From Pseudomonas taeanensis MS-3 (GTDB taxonomy: Bacteria; Pseudomonadota; Gammaproteobacteria; Pseudomonadales; Pseudomonadaceae), in assembly GCF_000498575.2 (NCBI RefSeq), contig NZ_AWSQ01000006.1:124001-188000 (forward strand): DNA of 64,000 nucleotides, written 5' to 3'. Under the pieces are notes generated by a model, which made no database searches, was not told the DNA's origin, and saw nothing but the letters and a program-made list of their open reading frames with translations. Positions 7,884 through 16,895 of the stretch are shown here, in pieces (position 1 is the first letter of the stretch; each line of letters begins with the position of its first letter). The position numbers and the translations under genes are program-made.

Positions 7884-9842
7884 ATGTCGTTACGCCTGAA
7901 GCTCGCGCTGAGCTACCTGATTATTGGTCTGCTTCCGGTCCTGGCCATGGCTTTCACCGTGTACCACCAGGCCAGTCAGGCCCTGCAGGAGCAGACGCTG
8001 AATGCCCTGGAAGCCGTAGCGAATATCAAACAACAACAATTGCAGGACAACTGGCAATCCCGGCGTAATCAGCTCAATACGCTGGCCAGCAACCTCGGCG
8101 CCAGTTATCTCGGTTTGGACAGCCAGGCGCTGATCAGCGCCGCCAACTATGACCGGGCGATCTTCGAGAACTTCATTGAAACCTTCGGCTACCGCGAGCT
8201 GAAGTTGATCTCCCGCGAAGGCAAGGTGGTATTCAGCGTATTGCGCGGTGATGACTACCAGCAGAACCTCAACGACAGCCGCTGGCGCGAAACGCCCATG
8301 GCCCGCCTGGTCCTCCCCGGCCTGGCCAGCCAGCAGGCGCAGATCGGCGACCTAGCGGTCAACCCTCAGACCGGCGAGCCGAGCCAGTTCCTGGTGGCGC
8401 CGGTGCTCAGCGAGGGCGAGCTGCAGGCTTTGCTGATGCTGGAGTTACCCATTGCCCCACTGAACAGCGTGATGCAAACCCGCCAGGGTCTCGGCGAGGC
8501 GGGTGAAACCTACCTGGTCGGTGCCGACGGCCTGCTGCGTTCCGACTCGGTGCGCTTCACCGAACAGCAGGTCCTGCGCGGCGAGCGACAGGCTTCGCCA
8601 CTGCTTGGCCAGGCCATCAGCCTGGCGCTGCAAGGCCAGCAGGGCCGCCTGAGCGAACCGGGGCTCGATGGCCTGCCCGCGCTCAAGGCCTTTGTCCCGC
8701 TGCAGGTCGGCGCGCAACGCTGGGCATTGATCGCCGAGATGGATCAAGCCCAGGCATTTGCCCCGGTACGCGAACTGATGTGGCAGGTGCTCCTGCTGGG
8801 TCTGGCGACCATCGCGGCAGTGCTGTTGGCCACCTGGCTGATCAGCCGCAGCGTGATGCGCCCGCTGGGCGGCGAACCGAGCAGTATGGCCGCCCTGGCG
8901 CGACGTCTGGCAGCCGGTGAGCTGCATATAACCAGCGGGGAGCAGAACCACAGCGGTTTGATGCAGGCCTTGCATGAGATGGCCGCCGCCTGGCGCGAGG
9001 TAATCGAACGCCTACGCCAAGCCAGCCAGGCGGTGGGTGATGCCAGCGGTGACATTCTCGGCGCCGCCGGACGCACCAGCAGCAGCCTCGATCAGCAGCA
9101 GGAAGCACTGGAAATGGTGGTCAGCGCGGTCGACCAGATGGCCGCAACAGTGCAGGAGATCGCCGCCAGTGCCAGCCAGAGCGCCGATGGCAGCGCCGCC
9201 GCCCGCGAGGCCTTCACCACCATGCAGGCCACCCTGCAACGCATGATCGGCCGCCAGGATCAACTCCTCGGCGGCTTGCGCCAGGCCGACCACGTGGTAC
9301 AGGCGCTGGCCGGCGACAGCCAGCAGATCGGCTCGGTGCTGGAGGTAATCCGTGGCATCGCCGAACAGACCAACCTGCTCGCCCTCAACGCCGCCATCGA
9401 GGCCGCACGCGCCGGCGAACAGGGCCGCGGCTTTGCCGTGGTCGCCGACGAAGTGCGCAACCTGGCCATGCGCACCCGCACCGCCACCGAAGAGATCGTG
9501 CAGATCATCGGCGCGCTCGGCGACTCCTCCAGCGAGGCACTGACCAGCATGCAGGGTTCCACCGAGCAGGCCCGCGCCCTGGAAGACGAAACCCAAGCGG
9601 TGCTCGGCTCCCTGAACCACCTCGACGACTCGCTGCAGAGTGTGCATGCCCTGGCGTTCCAGATTGCTGCCGCCGCCGAGGAGCAAGCCTCGACCACCCA
9701 GGAGGTCAATCAGCACATGCATCGCCTGCACGCCATGACCGGAGAGAACCGGCAGACCGCCGCGCACACCCGCGACTGTGGCGAACACTTGCAGAAGGTA
9801 GCGGGAAGCCAGGAGCAATTGGTGGCGCATTTCCAGCTTTAG
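7884..9842 (+). CDS. Methyl-accepting chemotaxis protein with Cache-type periplasmic sensor
   Basis: This 652-residue receptor has an N-terminal membrane helix (about 7-29), a periplasmic ligand domain of about 265 residues with a double-Cache look (the YLVGADGLLRSDS segment is typical), a second helix near 298-321, a HAMP region beginning MRPLGGEP, and a cytoplasmic signalling domain with the conserved hairpin tip EQTNLLALNAAIEAARAG and FAVVADEVRNLA. It should signal through CheW/CheA; the ligand is unknown. The C-terminus lacks a CheR-docking pentapeptide. Its stop overlaps that of the convergent argP by 4 bp. Confidence 0.93.
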   Translation: MSLRLKLALSYLIIGLLPVLAMAFTVYHQASQALQEQTLNALEAVANIKQQQLQDNWQSRRNQLNTLASNLGASYLGLDSQALISAANYDRAIFENFIETFGYRELKLISREGKVVFSVLRGDDYQQNLNDSRWRETPMARLVLPGLASQQAQIGDLAVNPQTGEPSQFLVAPVLSEGELQALLMLELPIAPLNSVMQTRQGLGEAGETYLVGADGLLRSDSVRFTEQQVLRGERQASPLLGQAISLALQGQQGRLSEPGLDGLPALKAFVPLQVGAQRWALIAEMDQAQAFAPVRELMWQVLLLGLATIAAVLLATWLISRSVMRPLGGEPSSMAALARRLAAGELHITSGEQNHSGLMQALHEMAAAWREVIERLRQASQAVGDASGDILGAAGRTSSSLDQQQEALEMVVSAVDQMAATVQEIAASASQSADGSAAAREAFTTMQATLQRMIGRQDQLLGGLRQADHVVQALAGDSQQIGSVLEVIRGIAEQTNLLALNAAIEAARAGEQGRGFAVVADEVRNLAMRTRTATEEIVQIIGALGDSSSEALTSMQGSTEQARALEDETQAVLGSLNHLDDSLQSVHALAFQIAAAAEEQASTTQEVNQHMHRLHAMTGENRQTAAHTRDCGEHLQKVAGSQEQLVAHFQL

Positions 9843-10735
9843 CCGTCGGGCGCAACCAGCCAGACGCGCGCTGCGCGCTGCAGATGACCGGTGAGGGTGG
9901 CCAGTAACTCACCGCCGCTGCGCCAGTGATGCCAGTACAGCGGTACGTCCAGCGGACGCTCGGGGATTATTTCGACTAACGCGCCGCTGGCCAGCTCTTG
10001 CTCGACCTGCAGCTCGGGCACCAGCCCCCAGCCAAAGCCCGCGCAGGCCAGGCGCACGAACCCCTCCGAAGACGGACACAGGTGGTGGGCGAAACCGCCT
10101 GGTACGCCCAGTCCGGTCAGGTAGCGATGCTGCAACAGATCGTCCGGGCCGAAGACAATCGCCGGAACCCGGGCCAGTTGCTGCGCCTCGACCCCGCGGG
10201 GGAAATGCCGAGCGATGAACGCCGGACTGGCCAGGGCGCGGTAACGCATAGCCCCCAGCGCCAGTGACCGCGCCCCTGCGACCGGGCGCTCGGCGGCACA
10301 TACGCAAGCCGCCACTTCGCCCGCGCGCATGCGCTTGAGGCCGACGTCCTGATCCTCCACCACCAGATCCAGCAACACACCATGGTTGGCGCAAAAATCG
10401 CCCACCGCCTGTGCCCACCAGGTGGCCAGGCTATCGGCATTCAGCGCGATGCGCAGACGTTCGGGCAGCCCTCCTTCGTCCAGTGCCGGCACCTGCCCCT
10501 GCAGGTCGCGCTCCAATAGTCGTACCTGCTGCACATGGTTGAGCAGGCGCCGGCCGACGTCAGTCGGTACCGGGGGCGTCACCCGCACCAATACCGGCTG
10601 GCCGACCCGGGCCTCGAGCAGCTTGATCCGCTGCGACACGGCCGACTGCGACAACCCCAGCACCTGGGCGGCCCGCTCGAATCCGGCCTGCTCCACCACT
10701 GCGGCCAGGGCCGCCAACAACTTGTAGTCGAACAA
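9839..10735 (-). CDS. argP: LysR-family transcriptional regulator ArgP (IciA)
   Basis: The 298-residue protein has an N-terminal LysR winged helix (MFDYKLLAALAAVVEQ start, then QSAVSQRIKLLEARVG near residue 30) and a substrate-binding domain with the ArgP-like WAQAVGDFC and VPAIVFGPDDLLQHRYL segments. ArgP binds Lys/Arg and activates the amino-acid exporter gene argO. Here argO lies divergently after a small ACT gene, the conserved arrangement in Pseudomonas, so the roughly 95 bp between argP and the ACT gene should contain its binding site. The stop overlaps the chemoreceptor stop tail to tail. Confidence 0.93.
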   Translation of the reverse strand: MFDYKLLAALAAVVEQAGFERAAQVLGLSQSAVSQRIKLLEARVGQPVLVRVTPPVPTDVGRRLLNHVQQVRLLERDLQGQVPALDEGGLPERLRIALNADSLATWWAQAVGDFCANHGVLLDLVVEDQDVGLKRMRAGEVAACVCAAERPVAGARSLALGAMRYRALASPAFIARHFPRGVEAQQLARVPAIVFGPDDLLQHRYLTGLGVPGGFAHHLCPSSEGFVRLACAGFGWGLVPELQVEQELASGALVEIIPERPLDVPLYWHHWRSGGELLATLTGHLQRAARVWLVAPDG

Positions 10736-10830
10736 ATCAGTTTTCCTAATGATAGATCAGCATGATTTGTTTCTCTTATACAGCCACGCACAGCAGACTG
10801 GCTACCTCCCCACCACTCAAGGACATCCTC

Positions 10831-11232
10831 ATGACCGGCGAGACTTCGCTCCCCACGCTACTGCGGAGCATGAGCCCAACCCTGAACGACGGCGACTACG
10901 TGTTCTGCTGCCTGGCAGATGCCACGCCACCGGCGGACCTGCAAGCGCTCGGCAGTTTCCGCGAGCGCGAGGGCCTGAGCCTGATCCTGCCGCGCCAGCA
11001 GGCCGAGCGGCTGGGCCTGGCATTCGACTATATCGCCGCCTGGATCACCCTCGAGGTGCACTCGGCGCTCAATGCGGTCGGCCTCACCGCCGCGGTGGCC
11101 AGCGCCCTGGCCGACCATGGCATCAGCTGCAACGTGATAGCCGGCTACCACCACGATCACCTGTTCGTCGCTAAAGCCGATGGCCAACGCGCCGTGGCAG
11201 TGCTGCAACAACTGGCCAAGCAGGCGGAGTGA
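10831..11232 (+). CDS. ACT-domain protein linked to ArgP/ArgO
   Basis: A 133-residue protein whose C-terminal half (about 65-133) has ACT-type features: ITLEVHSALNAVGLTAAVASALADHGISCNVIAGYHHDHLFV, shown here in part, resembles amino-acid-sensing folds. ACT domains bind small ligands such as amino acids. An upstream in-frame ATG at 10762 exists, but ATG 10831 has a proper AAGGA ribosome-binding site and removes an unrelated extension. The stop overlaps the region of a possible GTG start of argO, suggesting translational coupling. It may tune amino-acid export, which is inference from context. Confidence 0.85.
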   Translation: MTGETSLPTLLRSMSPTLNDGDYVFCCLADATPPADLQALGSFREREGLSLILPRQQAERLGLAFDYIAAWITLEVHSALNAVGLTAAVASALADHGISCNVIAGYHHDHLFVAKADGQRAVAVLQQLAKQAE

Positions 11233-11237
11233 CAAGC

Positions 11238-11849
11238 ATGTGGCAGAGCTATTTGAACGGACTGCTGATCGCCGCCGGCCTGATCATTGCCTTGGGCGCA
11301 CAGAACGCTTTTGTCCTGGCACAGAGTTTGCGCCGAGAACATCACCTGCCGGTGGCGGTGCTCTGCGTGATATGCGATGCATTATTGGTCACCGCCGGGG
11401 TCTTTGGCCTGGCCAGTCTGTTGGCGCAGAACCCGACGCTGCTGGCCATTGCCCGTTGGGGCGGTGCGGCCTTTTTACTGTGGTTGGGCGTTCAGGCACT
11501 GCGTCGAGCGCTGCACCCGCAGGCCTTAAGCCTGGCCAGCCAAACCGGCCCGCGTTCACGCCGTGCGGTTCTGATGACGGCGCTGGCGGTGACGCTGCTG
11601 AACCCCCATGTGTACCTCGACACCGTACTGCTGATCGGCTCCCTCGGCGCGCAACAGGCGGCGCCCGGTGCCTACGCGCTGGGGGCGGCCAGTGCGTCGC
11701 TGATCTGGTTCTTCAGCCTGGCGCTCGGTGCCGCCTGGCTCGCGCCCTGGCTGGCGCGCCCGGCGACCTGGCGCCTGATCGATCTGGCGGTGGCCTTGAT
11801 GATGTTTGCCGTAGCCGGGCAATTGCTGAGCAATCCCCCAGGCGCTTGA
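11238..11849 (+). CDS. argO: LysE/ArgO-family amino-acid exporter
   Basis: This 203-residue inner-membrane protein has six predicted helices and the LysE signature near its N-terminus (IALGAQNAFVLAQSLRRE). A second LysE landmark, TLLNPHVYLDTVLLIG, falls near residue 120. The family exports basic amino acids such as arginine and lysine analogues. I prefer ATG 11238; a GTG at 11229 overlapping the ACT stop is the alternative. It is co-transcribed with the ACT gene and should be activated by the divergent ArgP. Confidence 0.9.
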   Translation: MWQSYLNGLLIAAGLIIALGAQNAFVLAQSLRREHHLPVAVLCVICDALLVTAGVFGLASLLAQNPTLLAIARWGGAAFLLWLGVQALRRALHPQALSLASQTGPRSRRAVLMTALAVTLLNPHVYLDTVLLIGSLGAQQAAPGAYALGAASASLIWFFSLALGAAWLAPWLARPATWRLIDLAVALMMFAVAGQLLSNPPGA

Positions 11850-11869
11850 GCCTGCGCAGAGCTGCGTGC

Positions 11870-11895
11870 GAAAAGGCCCTGGCACCGGCTTTTCC
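11870..11895 (+). terminator. Possible weak terminator after argO
   Basis: GAAAAGGCC and GGCTTTTC pair with one bulged base around an eight-base loop about 20 bp after the argO stop. The right arm supplies a short T-run. It is a weak example. Confidence 0.35.
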
Positions 11896-11917
11896 ACACA
11901 GTTGCTGCGTGGTTATG

Positions 11918-11954
11918 GCGCAGACCCGGTGCTATGATCTCGGGTCTGCGGCGC
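11918..11954 (+). promoter_or_regulatory. Inverted repeat flanking a TATGAT box upstream of sodB
   Basis: GCGCAGACCCG (11918-11928) and CGGGTCTGCGGCGC (11941-11954) are inverted around a 12-base centre that contains TATGAT at 11933-11938, a good -10 hexamer. A dyad centred on the -10 box would suit a repressor; alternatively it is a leader hairpin. The sodB ATG is 85 bp downstream. No good -35 is evident. Confidence 0.45.
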
Positions 11955-12038
11955 AAGGAGGATAAACTCCCGCCGCTAGTCTGGCCGCCCGTGATCGGCC
12001 TCGCGCTCAACGCACCTGCCCTGATTAGGAGATAAACC

Positions 12039-12620
12039 ATGGCTTTCGAATTGCCGCCGCTGCCGTATGAGAAAAACGCCCTCGAGCCGCACATTTCCGC
12101 CGAGACCCTGGACTACCACCACGGCAAGCACCACAACACTTACGTGGTGAACCTGAACAACCTGGTGCCCGGTACCGAGTTCGAAGGCAAAACCCTGGAA
12201 GAAATCATCAAGACTTCCTCGGGCGGCGTCTTCAACAACGCGGCACAGATCTGGAATCACACCTTCTACTGGAACTGCCTGAGCCCGAACGGCGGCGGTC
12301 AGCCGCCTGGCGCCCTGGCCGATGCGATCAACGCGGCCTTCGGTTCCTTCGACAAGTTCAAGGAAGAGTTCAGCAAGACCTCCATCGGCACCTTCGGCTC
12401 CGGCTGGGGCTGGCTGGTGAAGAAAGCCGACGGTTCCCTGGCCCTGGCCAGCACCATCGGCGCGGGCTGCCCGCTGACCAGCGGTGACACTCCGTTGCTG
12501 ACCTGCGACGTGTGGGAACACGCCTACTACATCGATTACCGCAATGCCCGTCCGAAGTACGTCGAGGCATTCTGGAACCTGGTCAACTGGGACTTCGTAG
12601 CCAAGAACTACGCAGCCTAA
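12039..12620 (+). CDS. sodB: Iron superoxide dismutase
   Basis: This 193-residue cytoplasmic enzyme converts superoxide to hydrogen peroxide and oxygen. The metal ligands align with E. coli FeSOD: His27, His74, and the Asp and His of DVWEHAYY near residues 157 and 161. The Gln at position 70 (AAQIWNHTFYW) indicates the iron rather than manganese form. A clear AGGAG ribosome-binding site precedes the ATG. In pseudomonads sodB is usually favoured when iron is replete; no Fur box was recognised here. A rho-independent terminator follows 18 bp after the stop. Confidence 0.97.
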   Translation: MAFELPPLPYEKNALEPHISAETLDYHHGKHHNTYVVNLNNLVPGTEFEGKTLEEIIKTSSGGVFNNAAQIWNHTFYWNCLSPNGGGQPPGALADAINAAFGSFDKFKEEFSKTSIGTFGSGWGWLVKKADGSLALASTIGAGCPLTSGDTPLLTCDVWEHAYYIDYRNARPKYVEAFWNLVNWDFVAKNYAA

Positions 12621-12637
12621 GACCTCCGATGCAAGTA

Positions 12638-12667
12638 CGAAAAACCCGGCTTAGGCCGGGTTTTTCG
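12638..12667 (+). terminator. Rho-independent terminator of sodB
   Basis: Stem CCCGGC/GCCGGG around TTAG, flanked by AAAAA and TTTTT runs, so the whole 30 bp is nearly palindromic. It is the only structure in the sodB 3' region. Confidence 0.85.
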
Positions 12668-13077
12668 CTATTGGCAGGTGCTGCGCCACTCGGCGCCCCG
12701 GGTGCGACCTGCTCAAGCGGCCGCTGGCCGTAATGAAAAAACCACTCAGCCAGGGACGCCTCATCGTCCTGATACAACCGCCCCTGCAACCACACTGACC
12801 AGAGCCCATTCATGAGCATCGACGCCAGCAACAGCTGCGGTTAGCTGAGTCGCGAACTGCGCAAGCTAACGCCCCCTGCATCCGTCGAGCGCAGTCGAGC
12901 GCGACCCTCGTCACTCGACAGGCTACCGCAAGGCCCTGTATCAAATGCTAAAGTGCCGAACGGTACTCAAGTCCGCGCCACGTTGCACCGACACACTGAT
13001 ACAAGGTCAACGCCAGCCGACACCCGCACTATTGCAGTGCAGCCGGTCGGCGAGAGCCCGATTGAAATAATGGCCCT
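12668..13077. other. Intergenic gap upstream of bifA
   Basis: No gene is supported. A short leftward open frame here (to 12831) runs into the sodB region, has no good ribosome-binding site and no recognisable sequence. Apart from the bifA promoter at the far end, I see no repeat or RNA structure. Confidence 0.5.
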
Positions 13078-13105
13078 TTGACGGCAACCGCGAGTTTGCT
13101 AATAC
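13078..13105 (+). promoter_or_regulatory. Sigma-70-type promoter of bifA
   Basis: TTGACG at 13078-13083, a 16-bp spacer and TAATAC at 13100-13105 form a good housekeeping promoter. The predicted start near 13112 leaves a leader of about 38 nt before the TTG start codon. Confidence 0.6.
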
Positions 13106-13149
13106 TCACACCCGTCTGATGCCTCAGGTATCGAACAAGGAATCGTCAC

Positions 13150-15213
13150 TTGAAGCTGGAACTCAAGCACAGCCTGTCCCTAAAACTACTGCGTGTCGTA
13201 TTGCTCTCCGCCCTGGTCGTGGGCGTGGTATTGAGCTGTGCGCAAATTGTCTTCGACGTCTACAAGACCCGTCAGGCCGTGGACAACGATGCCAAACGCA
13301 TTCTCGGCATGTTCCGTGACCCCTCGACCCAGGCGGTGTACAGCCTGGATCGTGAAATGGGCATGCAGGTCATCGAAGGTTTGTTCCAGCACGAGTCCGT
13401 GCGGGTAGCCGCCATCGGCCATCCCAACGAGCCGATGCTCGCGGAGAAATCGCGCAACCCGGTGCAACTGCCCACCCGCTGGCTGACCGACCCGATCCTC
13501 GGCCAGGAACAGCACTACACCACTAAATTGGTCGGCCGTGGCCCCTACAGCGAGTATTACGGCGACCTCAGCATCACCCTCGACACCGCCCCCTACGGCG
13601 AGGACTTCGTCACCAGCTCGGTGATCATCTTCATCTCCGGCGTGCTCCGCGCTCTGGCCATGGGCCTGGTGCTCTACCTGGTCTACCACTGGCTGCTGAC
13701 CAAACCGCTGGCGAAAATCATCGAACACCTGAGCACCATCAACCCGGACCGGCCCAGCGAACACAAGTTGCCGATGCTCAAAGGCAACGAGAAGAACGAG
13801 CTCGGTCTATGGATCAATACCGCCAACCAGCTACTCTCCTCCATTGAGCGCAACACCCACCTGCGCCGTGAGGCGGAAAACAGCCTGCAGCGCCTGGCCC
13901 AGTACGACTTTCTCACCGGCCTGCCGAACCGCCAGCAACTGCAGCAGCAACTCGATCAGATCCTGGAGGACGGCAGTCGCCTGCAGCGACGGGTCGCGGT
14001 GCTCTGCGTGGGCCTGGACGACTTCAAGGGGGTCAACGAACAGTTCAGCTACCAGACCGGGGACCAGCTGCTGCTAGCCCTGTCTGACCGCCTGCGCAGC
14101 CACAGCGGCCGTCTTGGCGCCCTGGCGCGATTAGGCGGCGACCAGTTTGCCCTGATCCAGGCCAACATCGAGCAACCCTACGAGGCCGCGGAACTGGCCC
14201 AGAGCGTGCTGGACGACCTGGAAACACCGTTCATGCTCGATGGCCAGGAAGTGCAGCTACGCGCCACCATCGGCATCACCCTGTTCCCGGAAGATGGCGA
14301 CAGCACCGAGAAGTTGCTGCAGAAAGCCGAACAGACCATGACCCTGGCCAAGAACCGCTCGCGCAACCGCTACCAGTTCTATATCGCCAGCGTCGACAGC
14401 GAAATGCGCCGGCGCCGGGAGTTGGAGAAGGATCTGCGCGAAGCCCTGACCCAGAATCAGCTGTACCTGGTCTATCAACCACAAGTCAGTTACCGCGATC
14501 ATCGGGTAGTCGGCGTCGAGGCGCTGTTACGCTGGCAGCACCCACAGCATGGCCTGGTCCCGCCGGACCTATTCATTCCGTTGGCCGAGCAGAACGGCAG
14601 CATCATCGCCATCGGCGAGTGGATTCTCGACCAGGCCTGCCGCCAATTGCGCGAGTGGCTCGACCAGGGCTTCACTGGCATGCGCATGGCCATCAACCTG
14701 TCGACCGTGCAATTGCACCACGCCGAACTCCCGCGCGTGGTCAACAACCTGATGCAAGCCTATCGCCTACCGCCGCGTAGCCTCGAGCTGGAAGTCACCG
14801 AAACCGGCCTGATGGAAGACATCAGCACCGCCACCCAGCACCTGCTCAGCCTGCGGCGCTCCGGCGCGCTGATCGCCATCGACGACTTCGGCACCGGTTA
14901 CTCCTCGTTGAGTTACCTGAAGAGCCTGCCGCTGGACAAGATCAAGATCGACAAGAGCTTCGTCCAGGACCTGCTGGAGGACGATGACGACGCCACCATC
15001 GTGCGTGCCATCATCCAGCTCGGTAAGAACCTGGGCATGCAGGTGATCGCCGAGGGCGTGGAAACGGTCGAGCAAGAGACCTACATCATTGCCCAGGGCT
15101 GCCACGAAGGTCAGGGCTATTTCTACAGCAAACCGCTGCCAGCCCGCGAACTGACCCTATACCTCAAACAGGCCCGACGCCTCAGCATCGAAACCAACTC
15201 CGCCATGTTGTAA
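13150..15213 (+). CDS. bifA: Membrane c-di-GMP phosphodiesterase BifA (degenerate GGDEF plus EAL)
   Basis: This 687-residue protein has an N-terminal membrane helix, a periplasmic segment of about 130 residues, a second helix near 155-180, a HAMP-like linker, a GGDEF domain and an EAL domain. The GGDEF motif is altered to GGDQF (residues 329-333), so cyclase activity is unlikely. The EAL domain is complete (EALLRW from residue 457, then DDFGTGYSSLSYL and KIDKSFV), so it should hydrolyse c-di-GMP. BifA controls the biofilm-swarming switch in P. aeruginosa. The start codon is TTG with AAGGA about nine bases upstream; no ATG fits the conserved KLELKHSLSLKLLR N-terminus. A terminator follows. Confidence 0.95.
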   Translation: MKLELKHSLSLKLLRVVLLSALVVGVVLSCAQIVFDVYKTRQAVDNDAKRILGMFRDPSTQAVYSLDREMGMQVIEGLFQHESVRVAAIGHPNEPMLAEKSRNPVQLPTRWLTDPILGQEQHYTTKLVGRGPYSEYYGDLSITLDTAPYGEDFVTSSVIIFISGVLRALAMGLVLYLVYHWLLTKPLAKIIEHLSTINPDRPSEHKLPMLKGNEKNELGLWINTANQLLSSIERNTHLRREAENSLQRLAQYDFLTGLPNRQQLQQQLDQILEDGSRLQRRVAVLCVGLDDFKGVNEQFSYQTGDQLLLALSDRLRSHSGRLGALARLGGDQFALIQANIEQPYEAAELAQSVLDDLETPFMLDGQEVQLRATIGITLFPEDGDSTEKLLQKAEQTMTLAKNRSRNRYQFYIASVDSEMRRRRELEKDLREALTQNQLYLVYQPQVSYRDHRVVGVEALLRWQHPQHGLVPPDLFIPLAEQNGSIIAIGEWILDQACRQLREWLDQGFTGMRMAINLSTVQLHHAELPRVVNNLMQAYRLPPRSLELEVTETGLMEDISTATQHLLSLRRSGALIAIDDFGTGYSSLSYLKSLPLDKIKIDKSFVQDLLEDDDDATIVRAIIQLGKNLGMQVIAEGVETVEQETYIIAQGCHEGQGYFYSKPLPARELTLYLKQARRLSIETNSAML

Positions 15214-15226
15214 CGGCCAATACAGA

Positions 15227-15252
15227 ACAGCCCGCTACTCGGCGGGCTGTTG
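15227..15252 (+). terminator. Terminator of bifA
   Basis: AACAGCCCGC and GCGGGCTGTT pair around a short TACTCG-type loop directly after bifA. The T-run is short. Confidence 0.7.
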
Positions 15253-15325
15253 ATTTTCGCAGACCCGGCCACCCCACTTGCGCGTCGCAGGCCAGCACAG
15301 CCCTAGCGCTTGGTCGCCTGTTACT

Positions 15326-16210
15326 TCACCCCAGCAACCAGGCCGCAGCCAAGGCCCCAGCCAGACATAGCACGGCACCGCCGGCAGCCTGCCAATAGAA
15401 CTGCCGCGCCAACTCATCCTCCCCCGCGCACGAGAGGATAAAGGGCGCGGCTTCGCGCGGTTGGCCCAGCTGATGCTGCGCAGGCCGCTGGCTCTGTTGA
15501 CGGTGGCGATCTTCAGCCTCAAGTTGCGCGGCCAGACGCACACGACCCCATTCCTGCTGGTCGAGCTGACCATTGTTATCGCTGTCGAAGCGCTGCAGCA
15601 AACCGGCGAAATCACCCTTCCACTCGCGGATCACCGCACCCTGCGCCGTGCTCAGGTCTAGCCCCTGGCGGCCACCGCCGCTGCTGCGAAAATCGCCAAT
15701 GGCATACAGTGGCTGCCCGGCATGCAGACGTTCCTCGGTGTAGCGATAACGCTTGCCACTGCCCAGCAACCCCAGCCAGCCGCTACTCGCCGGCCCGCGT
15801 GGATGGCGCAGGTGGCCCTGCCACACCTCGCGCGTAGAGGGGCGCACTTCGGCACCGCGCGGGTTGATCAAACAATGACCGGTGCCATCGTCCAGCAGCA
15901 GCCAACTCTCGCAACTACCACTTTCCAGGGCCCGCCAGCTGCGTTTCTTGTCATCGTCCTGGTACTCCTCGATCTTGAAACGCCACCACAGGCAGGGTTT
16001 TCCGCTCAGCGGCGCGACGATCACGCTGCCCGGCTGCGACTGCAACACGCCGTAGAACTCGGCATAGCCCTGGGCCGCCGAGCGGATTTTCGAGGTCGGT
16101 GTATCCAGCAAGCGCCGTGCCTGAGCCAAACGTCGCAGGCACCACCAGCCACCGCCAACCATTGCGCCGACGCTGAGCGCCAGACCGATCAGCAACCCTT
16201 CGATCGCCAC
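15326..16210 (-). CDS. GIDE-domain membrane protein with an EF-hand
   Basis: The 294-residue protein has a membrane helix at each end (about 3-24 and 272-293), like the mitochondrial ligase MULAN whose between-helix domain defines the GIDE family. Residues 30-200 contain the GIDE-like region (AEFYGVLQSQPGSVIVAPLSG and LLLDDGTGHCLINP). Residues 209-220 form a canonical calcium-binding EF-hand loop with ligands Asp209, Asp211, Asn213, Asp217 and Glu220. No RING finger is present, so ubiquitin ligase activity is not implied. It lies 3 bp downstream of lemA in one operon, a pairing common in bacteria; its role is unknown. Confidence 0.8.
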   Translation of the reverse strand: MAIEGLLIGLALSVGAMVGGGWWCLRRLAQARRLLDTPTSKIRSAAQGYAEFYGVLQSQPGSVIVAPLSGKPCLWWRFKIEEYQDDDKKRSWRALESGSCESWLLLDDGTGHCLINPRGAEVRPSTREVWQGHLRHPRGPASSGWLGLLGSGKRYRYTEERLHAGQPLYAIGDFRSSGGGRQGLDLSTAQGAVIREWKGDFAGLLQRFDSDNNGQLDQQEWGRVRLAAQLEAEDRHRQQSQRPAQHQLGQPREAAPFILSCAGEDELARQFYWQAAGGAVLCLAGALAAAWLLG

Positions 16211-16213
16211 GGC

Positions 16214-16786
16214 TCAGCCGAACAGGGCTTTGAGGTCGACGTCGGCCTTTTCCGCCTCGCTGAACTCCAGCAACTGCGCCGGTTTGAAGCTAAAGGCCCG
16301 AGCCAGCAACACATCGGGAAACTGCTCGATGCGCACGTTATTGAGGTTGACCGCCTCGTTGTACAGCTCGCGGCGGTCGGCGATGCCATATTCCAATCCA
16401 CTGATGCGCTGCTGCAGGTGCTGGAAACTGTCGTTGGCTTTCAACTGTGGGTAATTCTCGGCCAGCGCGAACAGCTGCCCGAGACCAGCACGCAGGCCGC
16501 TTTCGGCCTGGCCGAGGGCGCCGATATCGCTCTTCTCACGGGCACTGGACACGGCCTGACGCGCGGCGATCACCCGTTCCAGGGTGGTGCGTTCATGCAG
16601 CATGTACTGCTTGCAGGTCTCGACCAGTTTGGGCAGCTCTTCGTGCCGCTGCTTGAGCAACACATCGATATTGGCCCACGCTTTGCTCACGCCATGCTTC
16701 AAGCGCACCAGGCCGTTGTAGAGGATCACCGCGTAGGCGGCGGCGAGAATCAGAACCACGAGAACGGCGACACTGGTCAGGCTCAT
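16214..16786 (-). CDS. lemA: LemA family protein
   Basis: A 190-residue protein with an N-terminal membrane anchor (about 4-24) and the all-helical LemA body, including YNGLVRLKHGVSKAWANIDV, shown in part (residues 24-42), and QRHEELPKLVETCKQY. The family is membrane-tethered, with the helical part outside or cytoplasmic depending on the species, and has no agreed biochemical role. This is not the unrelated sensor kinase GacS, which was once also called LemA. It is the first gene of an operon with the GIDE protein and is divergent from the imelysin cluster. Confidence 0.9.
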   Translation of the reverse strand: MSLTSVAVLVVLILAAAYAVILYNGLVRLKHGVSKAWANIDVLLKQRHEELPKLVETCKQYMLHERTTLERVIAARQAVSSAREKSDIGALGQAESGLRAGLGQLFALAENYPQLKANDSFQHLQQRISGLEYGIADRRELYNEAVNLNNVRIEQFPDVLLARAFSFKPAQLLEFSEAEKADVDLKALFG

Positions 16787-16895
16787 GCAGGTTTCTCCAT
16801 CACGACTGCAGGGTTGAGAGGCGGCATTCTAGTGGCAGCAGGCCATCCAAGCCGAGAAATTGCGCACGCTCCACCCAGCAATTCCATCACGGCCC

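Noticed and set aside
12583..12831. 82-residue leftward frame between sodB and bifA
   Set aside because: It overlaps the sodB end and terminator and has no ribosome-binding site.
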